A stretch of 64,000 nt of DNA, taken from Georgenia sp. EYE_87 (GTDB lineage: Bacteria > Actinomycetota > Actinomycetes > Actinomycetales > Actinomycetaceae). The notes under the pieces are model-generated. The model was given only the letters and a program-made list of their open reading frames with translations. It did no database searches and had not been told where the DNA came from. The DNA is taken from NCBI RefSeq assembly GCF_023148685.1, contig NZ_JAHXNL010000001.1:248001-312000 (forward strand), given 5' to 3'. Below, piece after piece: positions 55,843 to 64,000 of this stretch. The position numbers and the translations under genes are program-made. Positions within the stretch are counted from its first letter, which is position 1; each line of letters begins with the position of its first letter.

Positions 55843-57585
55843 ATGTCCACGCTTTCGACCGCGAGTGCAGGGCCCGGGACCAGCAGCCCCGTGGCACCTC
55901 TCGCGGCCGTGCGGGGCGCTGTCGGGGCGCTGCGGGCGCAGGCCGACCCCGCCCAGGCGCGAGCCTGGGAGGCGGCGGAGCGCGAGAGCGCCATCGCCAC
56001 CCTCGATGCCGTCATCCAGGAGCTCACGGTCTACCGAGGACGCCTGCTCGTCGCCCACAAGGAGGACGGCCGATGGGGCTCGTCCCGGGATCGTGACTAC
56101 GTCGACTGGCGGGCCCGCATGACCGGCTCCGGGCGTGGGACCGCCGCCGGCGAGCTCACGGTGGCTGAGGGGCTCGACGCGATGCCGGAGGTTGCGCGTG
56201 CCGTCGACAGCGGTGCCTTGAGCATCGAGCACGCCAAGGCGCTGGCGCGGCTGCGGGCGGACGCCTCGGAAGAGGTGAAGCAGGCGCTGGACGACGGCGT
56301 CACCGCCGAACTGGTCGAGCACGCGAAGCGCAAGAAGCTCTCCGCCCCCGAGCTGGCGAAGGAGGCTCGTCGCCAGGCGGCGAGCATCGACGCGCAAGCA
56401 GCCCAGGAAAGCTACGACGCGACGTGGCGCCGGCGGTCCGTGACCTTCGGCAAGGCCGCCGGAGGAGGTCGGTCCGGGCAGTGGGTCCTGGACGACGTCG
56501 GCGGCACGCTGGTCGAGACCGCCCTCGACGCCGTTGTGGGCCCGATCGCCGCGGACGACGACCGCAGTCGTGCGCAGCGGCACGCGGACGCACTCGTCAC
56601 CCTGGCGTCCCGCACCCTCCAGGTCGGCTCCGACCTCAACGGCGCGCAGGTGCGGCCGCACCTGGCGCTGGTGGTCAGCGAGGACACCTGGGCAGCGGCG
56701 CGGGCGCACCAGGACGCCGTCGACGCGTCCACGGGGAGCGCCGCCGACCGGGTTCAGGGCGATGGCGCGGCGTTCGGGCTACGCCCCGACGGCACCGCCG
56801 CGAGTGTCGACTCGGTTGAGTCCGCTGCGCGGAGCTGCACGGTGCTGGCGCGGCCCGCGAGCGTCCCGGCGCTCCCCGACGTCCCACCGGCCGAGCTGGA
56901 GGACGGCACTCTCGTGCCTCTGCGAGAGCTGCAGCGCCTGATGTGCGACTGTGAGGTGACGCGGATGGTGATGACCGCCGACTCCGTGCCGCTCGACGTG
57001 GGCATGACCCAGCGCACCTATACCCGCGAGCTTCGGCGTGCGGTGACGACGCGGGACAGGACTTGCCAGTGGCCCGGCTGCACGATCCGTGCAGCCTGGT
57101 CGGAGATCCACCACATCGTCTGGTTCTCCAGAGGCGGCCCGACGTCGGTGGGCAACGCGGCGACGCTGTGCAGCTACCACCACCACGTCGTGCACAACGA
57201 GAGCGTCAGGATCGTGCCGCTGGCAGACGGCTTCGGGTTCCACCGAGCCGACGGGTCGCTGATCGGCACCCGGCGACGGCCACCAGGTCGGCGCCGCGGG
57301 GCGCCGCCGGGCGCAGGTGATCGGTCACCGCAGGCGCCGCCGGGTGCGGGGGAACTTCTGGATGCCTGGAACGCGGCGCGAGCAAGTGATGGCCGTGCAC
57401 GCCCTCAGCTTCCCGACGCGCTGAAGCGGCCCTCGTCAGCACGGCAAGCAGCCGACGCAGCAGCCGGGATGCCGGGTACGACAGGGGGTGCGCCAGGGAA
57501 GACCGAACCGGAGCCATGCCGTGGGCGCACGCTCTGGGAAGACGACGCCGATCTGCCCGACCAACCCAGCGACCCACCCTTCTGA
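55843..57585 (+). CDS. DUF222/HNH endonuclease domain protein (13E12 repeat family)
   Basis: 580 aa. N-terminal DUF222 region (ELTVAEGLDAMPEVARAVDSGALSIEHAKALARL, then LDAVVGP). C-terminal HNH nuclease: CQWPGCTIRAAWSEIHHIVWFSRGGPTSVGNAATLCSYHHHVVH with zinc cysteines and HH. These proteins are common in multiple copies across actinobacteria and include the M. tuberculosis REP13E12 proteins. Function uncertain. ATG 55843; codons upstream are unlikely. Inserted on the plus strand in an otherwise leftward conserved series. Confidence 0.88.
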   Translation: MSTLSTASAGPGTSSPVAPLAAVRGAVGALRAQADPAQARAWEAAERESAIATLDAVIQELTVYRGRLLVAHKEDGRWGSSRDRDYVDWRARMTGSGRGTAAGELTVAEGLDAMPEVARAVDSGALSIEHAKALARLRADASEEVKQALDDGVTAELVEHAKRKKLSAPELAKEARRQAASIDAQAAQESYDATWRRRSVTFGKAAGGGRSGQWVLDDVGGTLVETALDAVVGPIAADDDRSRAQRHADALVTLASRTLQVGSDLNGAQVRPHLALVVSEDTWAAARAHQDAVDASTGSAADRVQGDGAAFGLRPDGTAASVDSVESAARSCTVLARPASVPALPDVPPAELEDGTLVPLRELQRLMCDCEVTRMVMTADSVPLDVGMTQRTYTRELRRAVTTRDRTCQWPGCTIRAAWSEIHHIVWFSRGGPTSVGNAATLCSYHHHVVHNESVRIVPLADGFGFHRADGSLIGTRRRPPGRRRGAPPGAGDRSPQAPPGAGELLDAWNAARASDGRARPQLPDALKRPSSARQAADAAAGMPGTTGGAPGKTEPEPCRGRTLWEDDADLPDQPSDPPF

Positions 57586-57742
57586 GCTTTCTGGGCCTCG
57601 TGTGTGGCCGTGGGGATCCGGCCCGCCGACGTAGGGCTCTGGGGAGCCCGCCGGCCGAGTGGGCGGCGGCGCCAGAGGGACTCAGCCCCCGCTGCGACAG
57701 CACCGCTGCCGCCGCCGCACCGAAGAACTACCGCCGAGGCGG

Positions 57743-58582
57743 CTACTGCGCTCCGCCGTTGCCGCCCGGCAGGAGCCCCAGTGCCCGAAGGTCCGCACGG
57801 AGCTGGGCGGCAGTGGTGAAGTGCAGCGCTCGCAGTCCGACCGCCTCGGCGGCGGCGACGTTGGCGCGGGAGTCGTCGACGAACACTGTCGCCTCCGGCT
57901 GGAGGCCGTAGCGCTCGATCAGGAGGTGAAAGATCGCCGGGTCCGGTTTGACGAGGCCCTCCCGCCCGGAGACGAGCACGTCCTCGAGGCGATCGATGAC
58001 CGGAGCCGCAACCGCGGCATGATGGAAGGTCTCCGCCGACCAGTTCGTCAGACCGAGGAGGCGAATCCCGTGAGCCGCGAGCTCGTCGACGATGGCGGTC
58101 GTGCCGGCGACCGGACCGGTCAGCGCGGCGGCGAAGTTGCGGCAGTACCGGGCGAGAGTGTGCTCGTGCTCCGGGTGACTCCCGCGGATCTGAGCGAGCG
58201 CGGCGGCGTGGGAGAGCCCTCTGTCCATCGCGAGGTTGACCTCCGTGAAGTCGATCGCCTCGGCGAAGGCTCGCCACTCCTCCTCGCCCATGCGGTCGGC
58301 GACCGCGAGGTATGGCTCCCATCCGACGATCACCCGCCCGAGGTCGAAGACGACGGTGCCGTACCCGGCCGACGGGGTGTCATACCCCGTCGATCTGACG
58401 CCGTACCCCGTCAGTGGGGTGTCGTACCCCGTCGGTGGGGTGTCGTACCCCGTCGGTGGGGTGTCGTACCCCGTCGGTGGGGTGTCGTCGGCATTCCGGG
58501 CGTCATCCCCTGCGGGGTCGCCATCCGTTCGTCGCTGAGAGCTGGCCGGCGTTCTGCCGTCGGGGCGTGAGGGCTTCTCCAC
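57743..58582 (-). CDS. HAD-superfamily hydrolase with N-terminal heptapeptide repeats
   Basis: About 279 aa from GTG 58582; a GTG at 58597 and another start further up are possible. The HAD domain begins at YGTVVFDLGRVIVGWEP (motif I, first Asp present), then LLGLTNWSAETFHHA (motif II), VKPDPAIFHLLIERYGL (motif III Lys) and VFVDDSRANVAAAEAVGL (motif IV). It resembles YihX-like sugar phosphatases. The ~70 residues before it contain six heptapeptide repeats of DTPPTGY type, absent from ordinary HAD proteins. Confidence 0.82.
   Translation of the reverse strand: MEKPSRPDGRTPASSQRRTDGDPAGDDARNADDTPPTGYDTPPTGYDTPPTGYDTPLTGYGVRSTGYDTPSAGYGTVVFDLGRVIVGWEPYLAVADRMGEEEWRAFAEAIDFTEVNLAMDRGLSHAAALAQIRGSHPEHEHTLARYCRNFAAALTGPVAGTTAIVDELAAHGIRLLGLTNWSAETFHHAAVAAPVIDRLEDVLVSGREGLVKPDPAIFHLLIERYGLQPEATVFVDDSRANVAAAEAVGLRALHFTTAAQLRADLRALGLLPGGNGGAQ
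58361..58486 (-). repeat. 21-bp tandem repeat, six units, in frame in the HAD gene
   Basis: Contiguous units begin at 58361, 58382, 58403, 58424, 58445 and 58466. The last three are identical, the fourth differs by one base and the first two are diverged. Each encodes seven residues; each unit contains CCCC and GGGG arms able to form a small hairpin. Confidence 0.95.
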
Positions 58583-58704
58583 TCCCTCATCCTGCACCTT
58601 GCGAGCACACCCATCCGCGGTGCCACGCGTCTGCCCCAGGACGCGCGGCACCTGTCACCGGCAGTACGGGGCGCCCGGACCGGGAAAGAGCGCGTACGGC
58701 GCAT

Positions 58705-60801
58705 TCACCACAGATCGGGCGGGTCGGCCTGGACCCGCACCACGCCGTCCTCCTTCCGGGCACTGCGCACCGCCGAAGCCTGGGCCACCCGCCGGGCGAG
58801 CTCGGCGCCGAGTCGTCGCGGGACGCGCAGCAGCGCCCGCACCTCTCCGTCCTCGACCTCGACCGGCCCCAGGACGTCGAGCCCCTCGAGCCGGTCCAGG
58901 TGGTCGACCATCGACCGCACCGCCGCCGCCGTGCCCTGCAGCGAGACCATGCGGACGGCCGGTGGGAACGACAGCTCGGTCCGTTCGGCGAGCTCCCGGG
59001 CCGCGAATCCCGCCGGGTCCCACCGAACGAGGGCCTGCGCCGGAACGGGCGCGGGCTGGCCGAGCAGCATGACGATGCCGCCCTCGGCCGCTCCGCGCAC
59101 CAGGGCTGCGGCCCCCAGCCACCGACGTAGGGCCTCTGCGGAGGCCCAGAGCTCGGGCCGCGAGGTCGCGGCGGCCGCGTCCAGGATGAGAGCGCCGGCG
59201 AACCCACCCTGTGCCGTGGGTTCCGCCCCGGGCGTCGCGACGACGAGACGGGGCTTGTCGTCGACCGTCTCGACGACGCCGTGGCTCGCCGACGCGCCGG
59301 AGACGACCACCGGCACCGACGGGAAGGCGCGGCCCAGCTCCTCCGCGGTGCGGGACGAACCCACCCGGACAGCGCGCAGGGCGGTGTGCCCGCAGGTCAC
59401 GCATCGCCAGTCCACCGCGTGTCGACCGCACCACGCGCAGGTGGGCGTCGTTCCCGGCCGGTCGAGGCGCAGCGGGCCGTGACATGCGGAGCAGCGCGCC
59501 GGTTCGCGGCAGCGCGCGCACGCGACGACGGGGAGGTATCCCCCGCGGGCGACCTGCACGAGGACGGGCCCGCGCTCGAGGGCGGAGCGCGCCAGCTCCC
59601 ACGCCGGGTGCGGGATGCGTGCCACGGCGGCCGGTCCCTCCCGCGCGAGGTCGACGTCGGTGGGCGCGACGACGCGCGGGGCGGCCGCCCGCACGACCGC
59701 GCGCGGGGCCTGCACCGGGTGCGCCCAGCCCTGCTCGACCAGGAGCTGCGCCTCGACGGTGCGCGTGAACCCGCCGATCAGCAGGCCGGCCCCCTCGAGC
59801 TCCGCGCGCAGCGCAAGCACCTGTCGGGTGTGGGGGTACGGGGATCGAGGCTCGGCGAGCCGGTCGTCCCCGTCGTCGAAGACGGCGACCAGGCCGAGAT
59901 CGGCCACCGGGGCGAACGCAGCCGCCCGGGTGCCGACGACCACGCGGACGTCGCCCAGGAGAACGCGGAGGAAGGCGCGGTACCGGCGAGCCGGGCCGTC
60001 GTCGGCCACCAGGCGGGCGACCGGCTCGTCCGGGAGCACGTCCTTGAGCGCGGCGACCACGTCGTCGACCTGGCGGTTCGTGGGGAGCACGACGAGCACG
60101 CCACGACCCGAGGCGAGCGCGGCCTGGGCGGCCTCGGCGAGCGTCGTCGACCACGGGGAAGGGCGGGCGGGCGCGTCGTCCGGGACGAGCTCGGAGGTCG
60201 CATCCCCCAGTCGGTGAGCCGGCAGCGCCGTCCAGACCGCGCGCGGGCTCTCCCCCGCAGCAAGGTGGCGCAGGAAGGCAGGCCCGCCGGTGTAGCACGC
60301 CCATCTCTCGCCTCCGGGGGCGGTGACGGGTGGGAGGACGGCAGTCTGGGTGCCGCGTCCGTCGAGGACCGACTTCTCGGTGGTGGCGTGGCGGGGAGGC
60401 ACAGCGAGCCGCACGACGTCCATGAGGGTCCCGGCGTACCTGTCAGCCACCGCCCGGCACAGCCGGAGCACCGAGGGCGACAGCACGGGGACCGGCGAGG
60501 CCGCCCGCCGCAGCGGCGCGAGAGCGCCCCGATGGTCGGTGTCGGCGCGCCGCTCGACGACGAAAGCGGGCCGGTCCTGGCCGGCGAACCGGACCTGGAC
60601 GCGCGCACCCGGAACCGCGTTCTCGGCCATCTCGGGAGGAACGCGGTAGTCGAAGGGGTGGTCGAGGTGAGGCAGCGGGACGTCGACGACCACGCGGGCC
60701 ACCGGGTTCTCGACGCCCTGGCTGTCGACAGGTGCGGCCGCAGCGGGCGGCAGGTCCAGGAGCGCGCCCTGCTCGGGGCGTGGACGGCTCGAGGAGGTCA
60801 T
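58705..60801 (-). CDS. priA: Primosomal protein N' (PriA), helicase-degenerate actinobacterial type
   Basis: 698 aa. The N-terminal 3' DNA-binding domain (VDVPLPHLDHPFDYRVPPEM) and the eight-cysteine zinc region (CARC, CSAC, CAWC, CVTCG) are present. Walker A (GVTGSGKTE in E. coli) has no counterpart, and motif II reads VFDDGDD in place of DEEH. This loss is known for actinobacterial PriA, which is thought to act as a loader without unwinding. ATG 60801. Confidence 0.9.
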   Translation of the reverse strand: MTSSSRPRPEQGALLDLPPAAAAPVDSQGVENPVARVVVDVPLPHLDHPFDYRVPPEMAENAVPGARVQVRFAGQDRPAFVVERRADTDHRGALAPLRRAASPVPVLSPSVLRLCRAVADRYAGTLMDVVRLAVPPRHATTEKSVLDGRGTQTAVLPPVTAPGGERWACYTGGPAFLRHLAAGESPRAVWTALPAHRLGDATSELVPDDAPARPSPWSTTLAEAAQAALASGRGVLVVLPTNRQVDDVVAALKDVLPDEPVARLVADDGPARRYRAFLRVLLGDVRVVVGTRAAAFAPVADLGLVAVFDDGDDRLAEPRSPYPHTRQVLALRAELEGAGLLIGGFTRTVEAQLLVEQGWAHPVQAPRAVVRAAAPRVVAPTDVDLAREGPAAVARIPHPAWELARSALERGPVLVQVARGGYLPVVACARCREPARCSACHGPLRLDRPGTTPTCAWCGRHAVDWRCVTCGHTALRAVRVGSSRTAEELGRAFPSVPVVVSGASASHGVVETVDDKPRLVVATPGAEPTAQGGFAGALILDAAAATSRPELWASAEALRRWLGAAALVRGAAEGGIVMLLGQPAPVPAQALVRWDPAGFAARELAERTELSFPPAVRMVSLQGTAAAVRSMVDHLDRLEGLDVLGPVEVEDGEVRALLRVPRRLGAELARRVAQASAVRSARKEDGVVRVQADPPDLW

Positions 60802-60871
60802 GAGCCCGATTCCATCACGGACGGCGGACACCGCGCCGCGCCCGTCCCAGCTGTCGCGGACGGCGCGAAGG

Positions 60872-62077
60872 TCAGGCGACCGCGGTGCGGAGGTCGTCGA
60901 CGCGGTCGGTGCGCTCCCAGGTGAACTCGGGCAGCTCCCGGCCGAAGTGGCCGTAGGCCGAGGTGTGCCGGTAGATCGGGCGGAGCAGGTCCAGGTCCCG
61001 CACGATCGCCGCCGGCCGCAGGTCGAAGACCTCCCGCACCGCGGTCACGATCCGCTCCACCGGCACCGTCTCGGTGCCGAACGTCTCCACGAACAGCCCC
61101 ACCGGGTGCGCCCGCCCGATCGCGTACGCCACCTGCACCTCGCACCGGCGCGCCAGCCCCGCCGCCACGACGTTCTTCGCCACCCACCGCATCGCGTACG
61201 AGGCCGACCGGTCCACCTTCGAGGGGTCCTTCCCCGAGAACGCCCCACCCCCGTGGCGCGACATCCCCCCGTAGGTGTCCACGATGATCTTCCGCCCCGT
61301 CAGCCCCGCGTCCCCCATCGGCCCGCCGATGACGAACTGCCCCGTCGGGTTGACCAGCAGGTCGTACCCCGACGTCGCCAGCTCCACGCCCGCCGCCGCG
61401 AGCACCGGCTCGACGACCTCCTTCTCCACCGCCACCGCCAGCAGGTCCTGCCGCACCCACTCGTCGTGCTGTGAGGAGACCACCACCGTGTCCAACGACA
61501 CCGCCCGGTCACCCTCGTAGCCGATCGTGACCTGCGTCTTGCCGTCCGGGCGCAGCCCCGGCACCACGCCCGCCTTGCGCACCAGCGCGAGCCGCTCCGC
61601 CAGCCGGTGGGCGAGGAAGATCGGCAGCGGCATCAGCGCCGCCGTGTCGTCGCACGCGTACCCGAACATGAGCCCCTGGTCCCCGGCGCCCTGGACGTCC
61701 AGCTCGTCGAAGGCCCCTGCCCCCGAGCGGCCCTCCAGCGACTTCGACACCCCCGCGGAGATGTCCGCCGACTGCTGCCCGATCGAGACCGACACCCCGC
61801 ACGAGGACCCGTCGAACCCGATCGCCGAGGACGTGTAGCCGATCCGGCGCACGACCTCGCGCACGAGCTGCGGGATCTCCACGTACGCGTCGGTGGTCAC
61901 CTCCCCCACCACGTGCACCAGCCCGGTGGTCACCACCGTCTCCACCGCCACGCGCGCCACCGGGTCCTGCTCCAGGATCGCGTCCAGGATGGTGTCCGAG
62001 ATCCGGTCGCACACCTTGTCCGGATGCCCCTCGGTCACCGACTCGGACGTGAACTGACGCAATACCGAAGAAGTCAC
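60872..62077 (-). CDS. metK: S-adenosylmethionine synthetase
   Basis: 401 aa. [36 protein letters not shown] and [34 protein letters not shown] are invariant MetK motifs. Makes SAM from methionine and ATP. Codons are strongly C-ending, consistent with high expression. GTG start overlaps the coaBC stop (GTGA). Confidence 0.97.
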   Translation of the reverse strand: MTSSVLRQFTSESVTEGHPDKVCDRISDTILDAILEQDPVARVAVETVVTTGLVHVVGEVTTDAYVEIPQLVREVVRRIGYTSSAIGFDGSSCGVSVSIGQQSADISAGVSKSLEGRSGAGAFDELDVQGAGDQGLMFGYACDDTAALMPLPIFLAHRLAERLALVRKAGVVPGLRPDGKTQVTIGYEGDRAVSLDTVVVSSQHDEWVRQDLLAVAVEKEVVEPVLAAAGVELATSGYDLLVNPTGQFVIGGPMGDAGLTGRKIIVDTYGGMSRHGGGAFSGKDPSKVDRSASYAMRWVAKNVVAAGLARRCEVQVAYAIGRAHPVGLFVETFGTETVPVERIVTAVREVFDLRPAAIVRDLDLLRPIYRHTSAYGHFGRELPEFTWERTDRVDDLRTAVA

Positions 62078-63348
62078 CGCTCGATCGTAGTGGCAGCGCG
62101 CAGACGGGCCGCGACGGCGTCCCACACCGCGTCCGCAACCTGGGCCTTGGTCCCGCTCCCCCGCCCGACGACGGAGCCCTCGCCGTCGAGGATGGTCACC
62201 TCGTTCGGGACGTCGCCGAACCCGCGGTCGGCGCCGACCTCGTTGACGGCAAGCAGGTCGGCCCCCTTGCGGCGGGCCTTCTCCCGCCCGTGGGCGAGGA
62301 CGTCGCCGGTCGCGTCGCCGGTCTCGGCCGCGAAGCCGACGACAACCTGCCCCTCGCGCAGCCGCTCGGCAGCCAGCTCGGCAAGGATGTCCGGGTTCGT
62401 CTCGAGCTCGATCGGCGCGGGACCGGCCGAGGTCTTCTTGATCTTGTGCGTCGTCGTCGTGGCAGGGCGGAAGTCGGCGACGGCGGCCGCCATGACGACG
62501 ACGTCCGCGCCGGAGCCGGCGTCCCGGACCGCGTCCCGCAGCTCCAGGGTGGTCTCCACACGCCGCACCGCGATGGCCGGGTGGTCCGGCACGAGCGCGT
62601 CGTCGACGTTGGCGGCCACCAGGGTGACCGTGGCGCCGCGGCGGGCGGCCGCGACGGCGAGGGCGACGCCCTGGCGGCCCGAGGACCGGTTGCCGAGGAA
62701 GCGCACAGGGTCGATCGGCTCGCGCGTGCCGCCGGCGGAGACGACGACGGAGCGTCCGGCAAGGTCATCGATGGCGGGCGAGACCAGGGCGAGCGCGGCG
62801 GCCACGATCGCGGCCGGCTCCGGGAGGCGGCCCGGGCCGGTGTCGGCCCCGGTGAGGCGCCCGGAGTCCGGGTCGAGCACGTGCACGCCGCGGCCCCGCA
62901 GCGTCGCGACGTTCGCCTGCGTGGCGGCGTGAAGCCACATCTCCGTGTGCATCGCCGGGGCGAGCAGGACCGGGCAGGTGACGGTGAGCAGCGTCGTCGA
63001 AAGCAGGTCGTCGGCCAGCCCGGCCGCCGCCTTGGCAAGGAGGTTCGCCGTCGCGGGGGCGACGATCACCAGGTCCGCGCCGCGGCCGAGGGCTACGTGG
63101 TCGACGTGCTCGGCGTCGTCGAAGACATCGGTGCGTACCGGCTCTCCCGACAGCGCCTCCCACGTGGGGCGCCCGACCATGCGCAGCGCCGCCTCCGTCG
63201 GGACGACCCGGACGCGGTGCCCCGCCTCGCGGAGGAGCCGGAGCACGAGGGCCGCCTTGTAGGCGGCGATGCCGCCCGTGACCCCCAGGACGATGCGCAA
63301 CGCGCCGCCCGACGGTGTCGTGGCGGCGCGTTCCTGTGTGCTGGTCAT
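62074..63348 (-). CDS. coaBC: Bifunctional phosphopantothenoylcysteine decarboxylase/synthetase
   Basis: 424 aa. CoaC half: [47 protein letters not shown] and APAMHTEMW. CoaB half: [30 protein letters not shown] and AAAVADFRP, with KIKK. Two steps of coenzyme A synthesis. The CoaC clamp reads [10 protein letters not shown] where many bacteria have ACGxxGxGR; I believe this is the actinobacterial form. ATG 63348. Confidence 0.95.
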   Translation of the reverse strand: MTSTQERAATTPSGGALRIVLGVTGGIAAYKAALVLRLLREAGHRVRVVPTEAALRMVGRPTWEALSGEPVRTDVFDDAEHVDHVALGRGADLVIVAPATANLLAKAAAGLADDLLSTTLLTVTCPVLLAPAMHTEMWLHAATQANVATLRGRGVHVLDPDSGRLTGADTGPGRLPEPAAIVAAALALVSPAIDDLAGRSVVVSAGGTREPIDPVRFLGNRSSGRQGVALAVAAARRGATVTLVAANVDDALVPDHPAIAVRRVETTLELRDAVRDAGSGADVVVMAAAVADFRPATTTTHKIKKTSAGPAPIELETNPDILAELAAERLREGQVVVGFAAETGDATGDVLAHGREKARRKGADLLAVNEVGADRGFGDVPNEVTILDGEGSVVGRGSGTKAQVADAVWDAVAARLRAATTIER

Positions 63349-63383
63349 GCCGGCGATTCTGCCTCAGTGGGCGAGGTGGGTGC

Positions 63384-63647
63384 TCACTCCTCGATGCGGG
63401 TGAGGGTCAGCATGCCCTCGTTGACCTCGCGCATCGCGATGGACAGCGGCTTGTCCTCCTGGGCGGCCGGCACGAGCGGACCGACGAACTCGAGGAGGCC
63501 CTCCTGCAGCTGGGCGTTGTACGTGTTGATCTGGCGCGCCCGCTTGGCCGCGTAGATCACCAGGGCGTACTTGGAGTCGACCTTCTCGAGCAGCTCGTCG
63601 ATCGGCGGGTCGGTGATGCCCTCGGGGGCGGCGACGGTTCCGTACAT
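63384..63647 (-). CDS. rpoZ: RNA polymerase omega subunit
   Basis: 87 aa. [30 protein letters not shown] is the conserved omega core, followed by the tail [26 protein letters not shown]. Small assembly factor of RNA polymerase. Lies between gmk and coaBC as in most actinobacteria. Confidence 0.95.
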   Translation of the reverse strand: MYGTVAAPEGITDPPIDELLEKVDSKYALVIYAAKRARQINTYNAQLQEGLLEFVGPLVPAAQEDKPLSIAMREVNEGMLTLTRIEE

Positions 63648-63732
63648 GGGTGACCTTCTCCAGGCTCGGTTTCGCGGGGCCGCGGGCGGGCCGGGAGGGC
63701 CCGCGCGGGGCGTCCCGCACGCATACAGCGAC

Positions 63733-64000
63733 CTAGTCTACCCGCTCGGTGACGCCCATGAGCGTGAGCAGCTCGTCCGTGGCGCGTTCCACGTCGTCGT
63801 TGACGACGACGTGGTCGAACTCGTCGACCGCGGCGAGCTCCTCCCGGGCGGTGGAGAGGCGGCGTTCGCGCTCCTCCGGGGTCTCGGTGCCACGCCCGAC
63901 GAGACGGCGCACGAGCTCCTCCCAGCTGGGCGGTGCGAGGAAGACGAAGCGGGCGTCCGGCATCGCCTCACGCACCTGTCGGGCCCCCTGGAGGTCGAGC
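63733..64000 (-). CDS. gmk: Guanylate kinase, 3' part only
   Basis: The window ends inside the gene; only the C-terminal ~88 residues are present. [48 protein letters not shown] is the characteristic LID and adjacent region. Its start lies past 64000. Confidence 0.9.
   Translation of the reverse strand, partial: LDLQGARQVREAMPDARFVFLAPPSWEELVRRLVGRGTETPEERERRLSTAREELAAVDEFDHVVVNDDVERATDELLTLMGVTERVD

Noticed and set aside
58361-58486. CRISPR array
   Set aside because: Contiguous 21-bp units without spacers, in frame within a gene; no cas genes.

Overview
The window is high-GC actinobacterial chromosome. The evidence is very strong G/C third-position bias, abundant GTG starts, stop/start overlaps, and actinobacterial hallmark genes: rbpA, pafB/pafC, a HelY-type helicase, a degenerate priA, a DUF3866 gene and ECF41/ECF42 sigma factors. 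Gene order and content suggest Micrococcales (Cellulomonadaceae/Georgenia-like); that placement is inference. No tRNA, rRNA, CRISPR array, intact transposase or prophage was seen.

Region 1 (0.2-8.9 kb) is accessory. An ECF41 sigma factor is coupled to an NAD-dependent epimerase, beside a decayed second epimerase copy. An ECF42 sigma factor follows with its DGPF-protein partner. Both sigma systems have a recognisable cognate promoter. The 4.9-8.9 kb stretch has AT-richer patches and looks like an eroded island: a frameshifted FosX-like gene, an ECF sigma gene without region 4, a TatA-like/SHOCT chimera, a small membrane protein and two unknown proteins.

Region 2 (8.9-22 kb) holds a HelD-like helicase, a UvrA-like ABC ATPase beside an AraC-VOC pair, a DUF2975/HTH pair behind a clear inverted repeat, MOSC, hotdog-like and VOC genes, an esterase, bioY, rbpA behind a SigR-type promoter, and ppm1-lnt.

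Region 3 (22-36 kb) runs mostly leftward as housekeeping genes: helY, diacylglycerol kinase, tatC-tatA, pafC-pafB and an FMN-riboswitch-led ribD-ribE-ribBA-ribH operon. A glycerophosphodiesterase and a DUF3866 gene lie on the other strand.

Region 4 (36-40.2 kb) is a second FMN-riboswitch-led unit, ribX-ribY-hisE-hisG-PH. It appears to place a flavin transporter and two histidine genes in one transcript.

Region 5 (40.3-52 kb) is an aromatic-acid locus. pcaHGB faces a divergent operon of an NMT1-type ABC importer (binding protein, two permeases, ATPase), pobA, an IclR regulator and an MFS exporter. It covers 4-hydroxybenzoate to protocatechuate to ring cleavage; lower beta-ketoadipate genes are absent. 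A proline/sodium symporter follows after a strong terminator.

Region 6 (52-64 kb) is the leftward housekeeping series gmk-rpoZ-coaBC-metK-priA-HAD-fmt-rsmB-rpe, with a DUF222/HNH gene inserted on the plus strand. In-frame tandem repeats recur in this half (rsmB, HAD, MFS), and a tandem duplication spans the stop codon of the DUF3866 gene.
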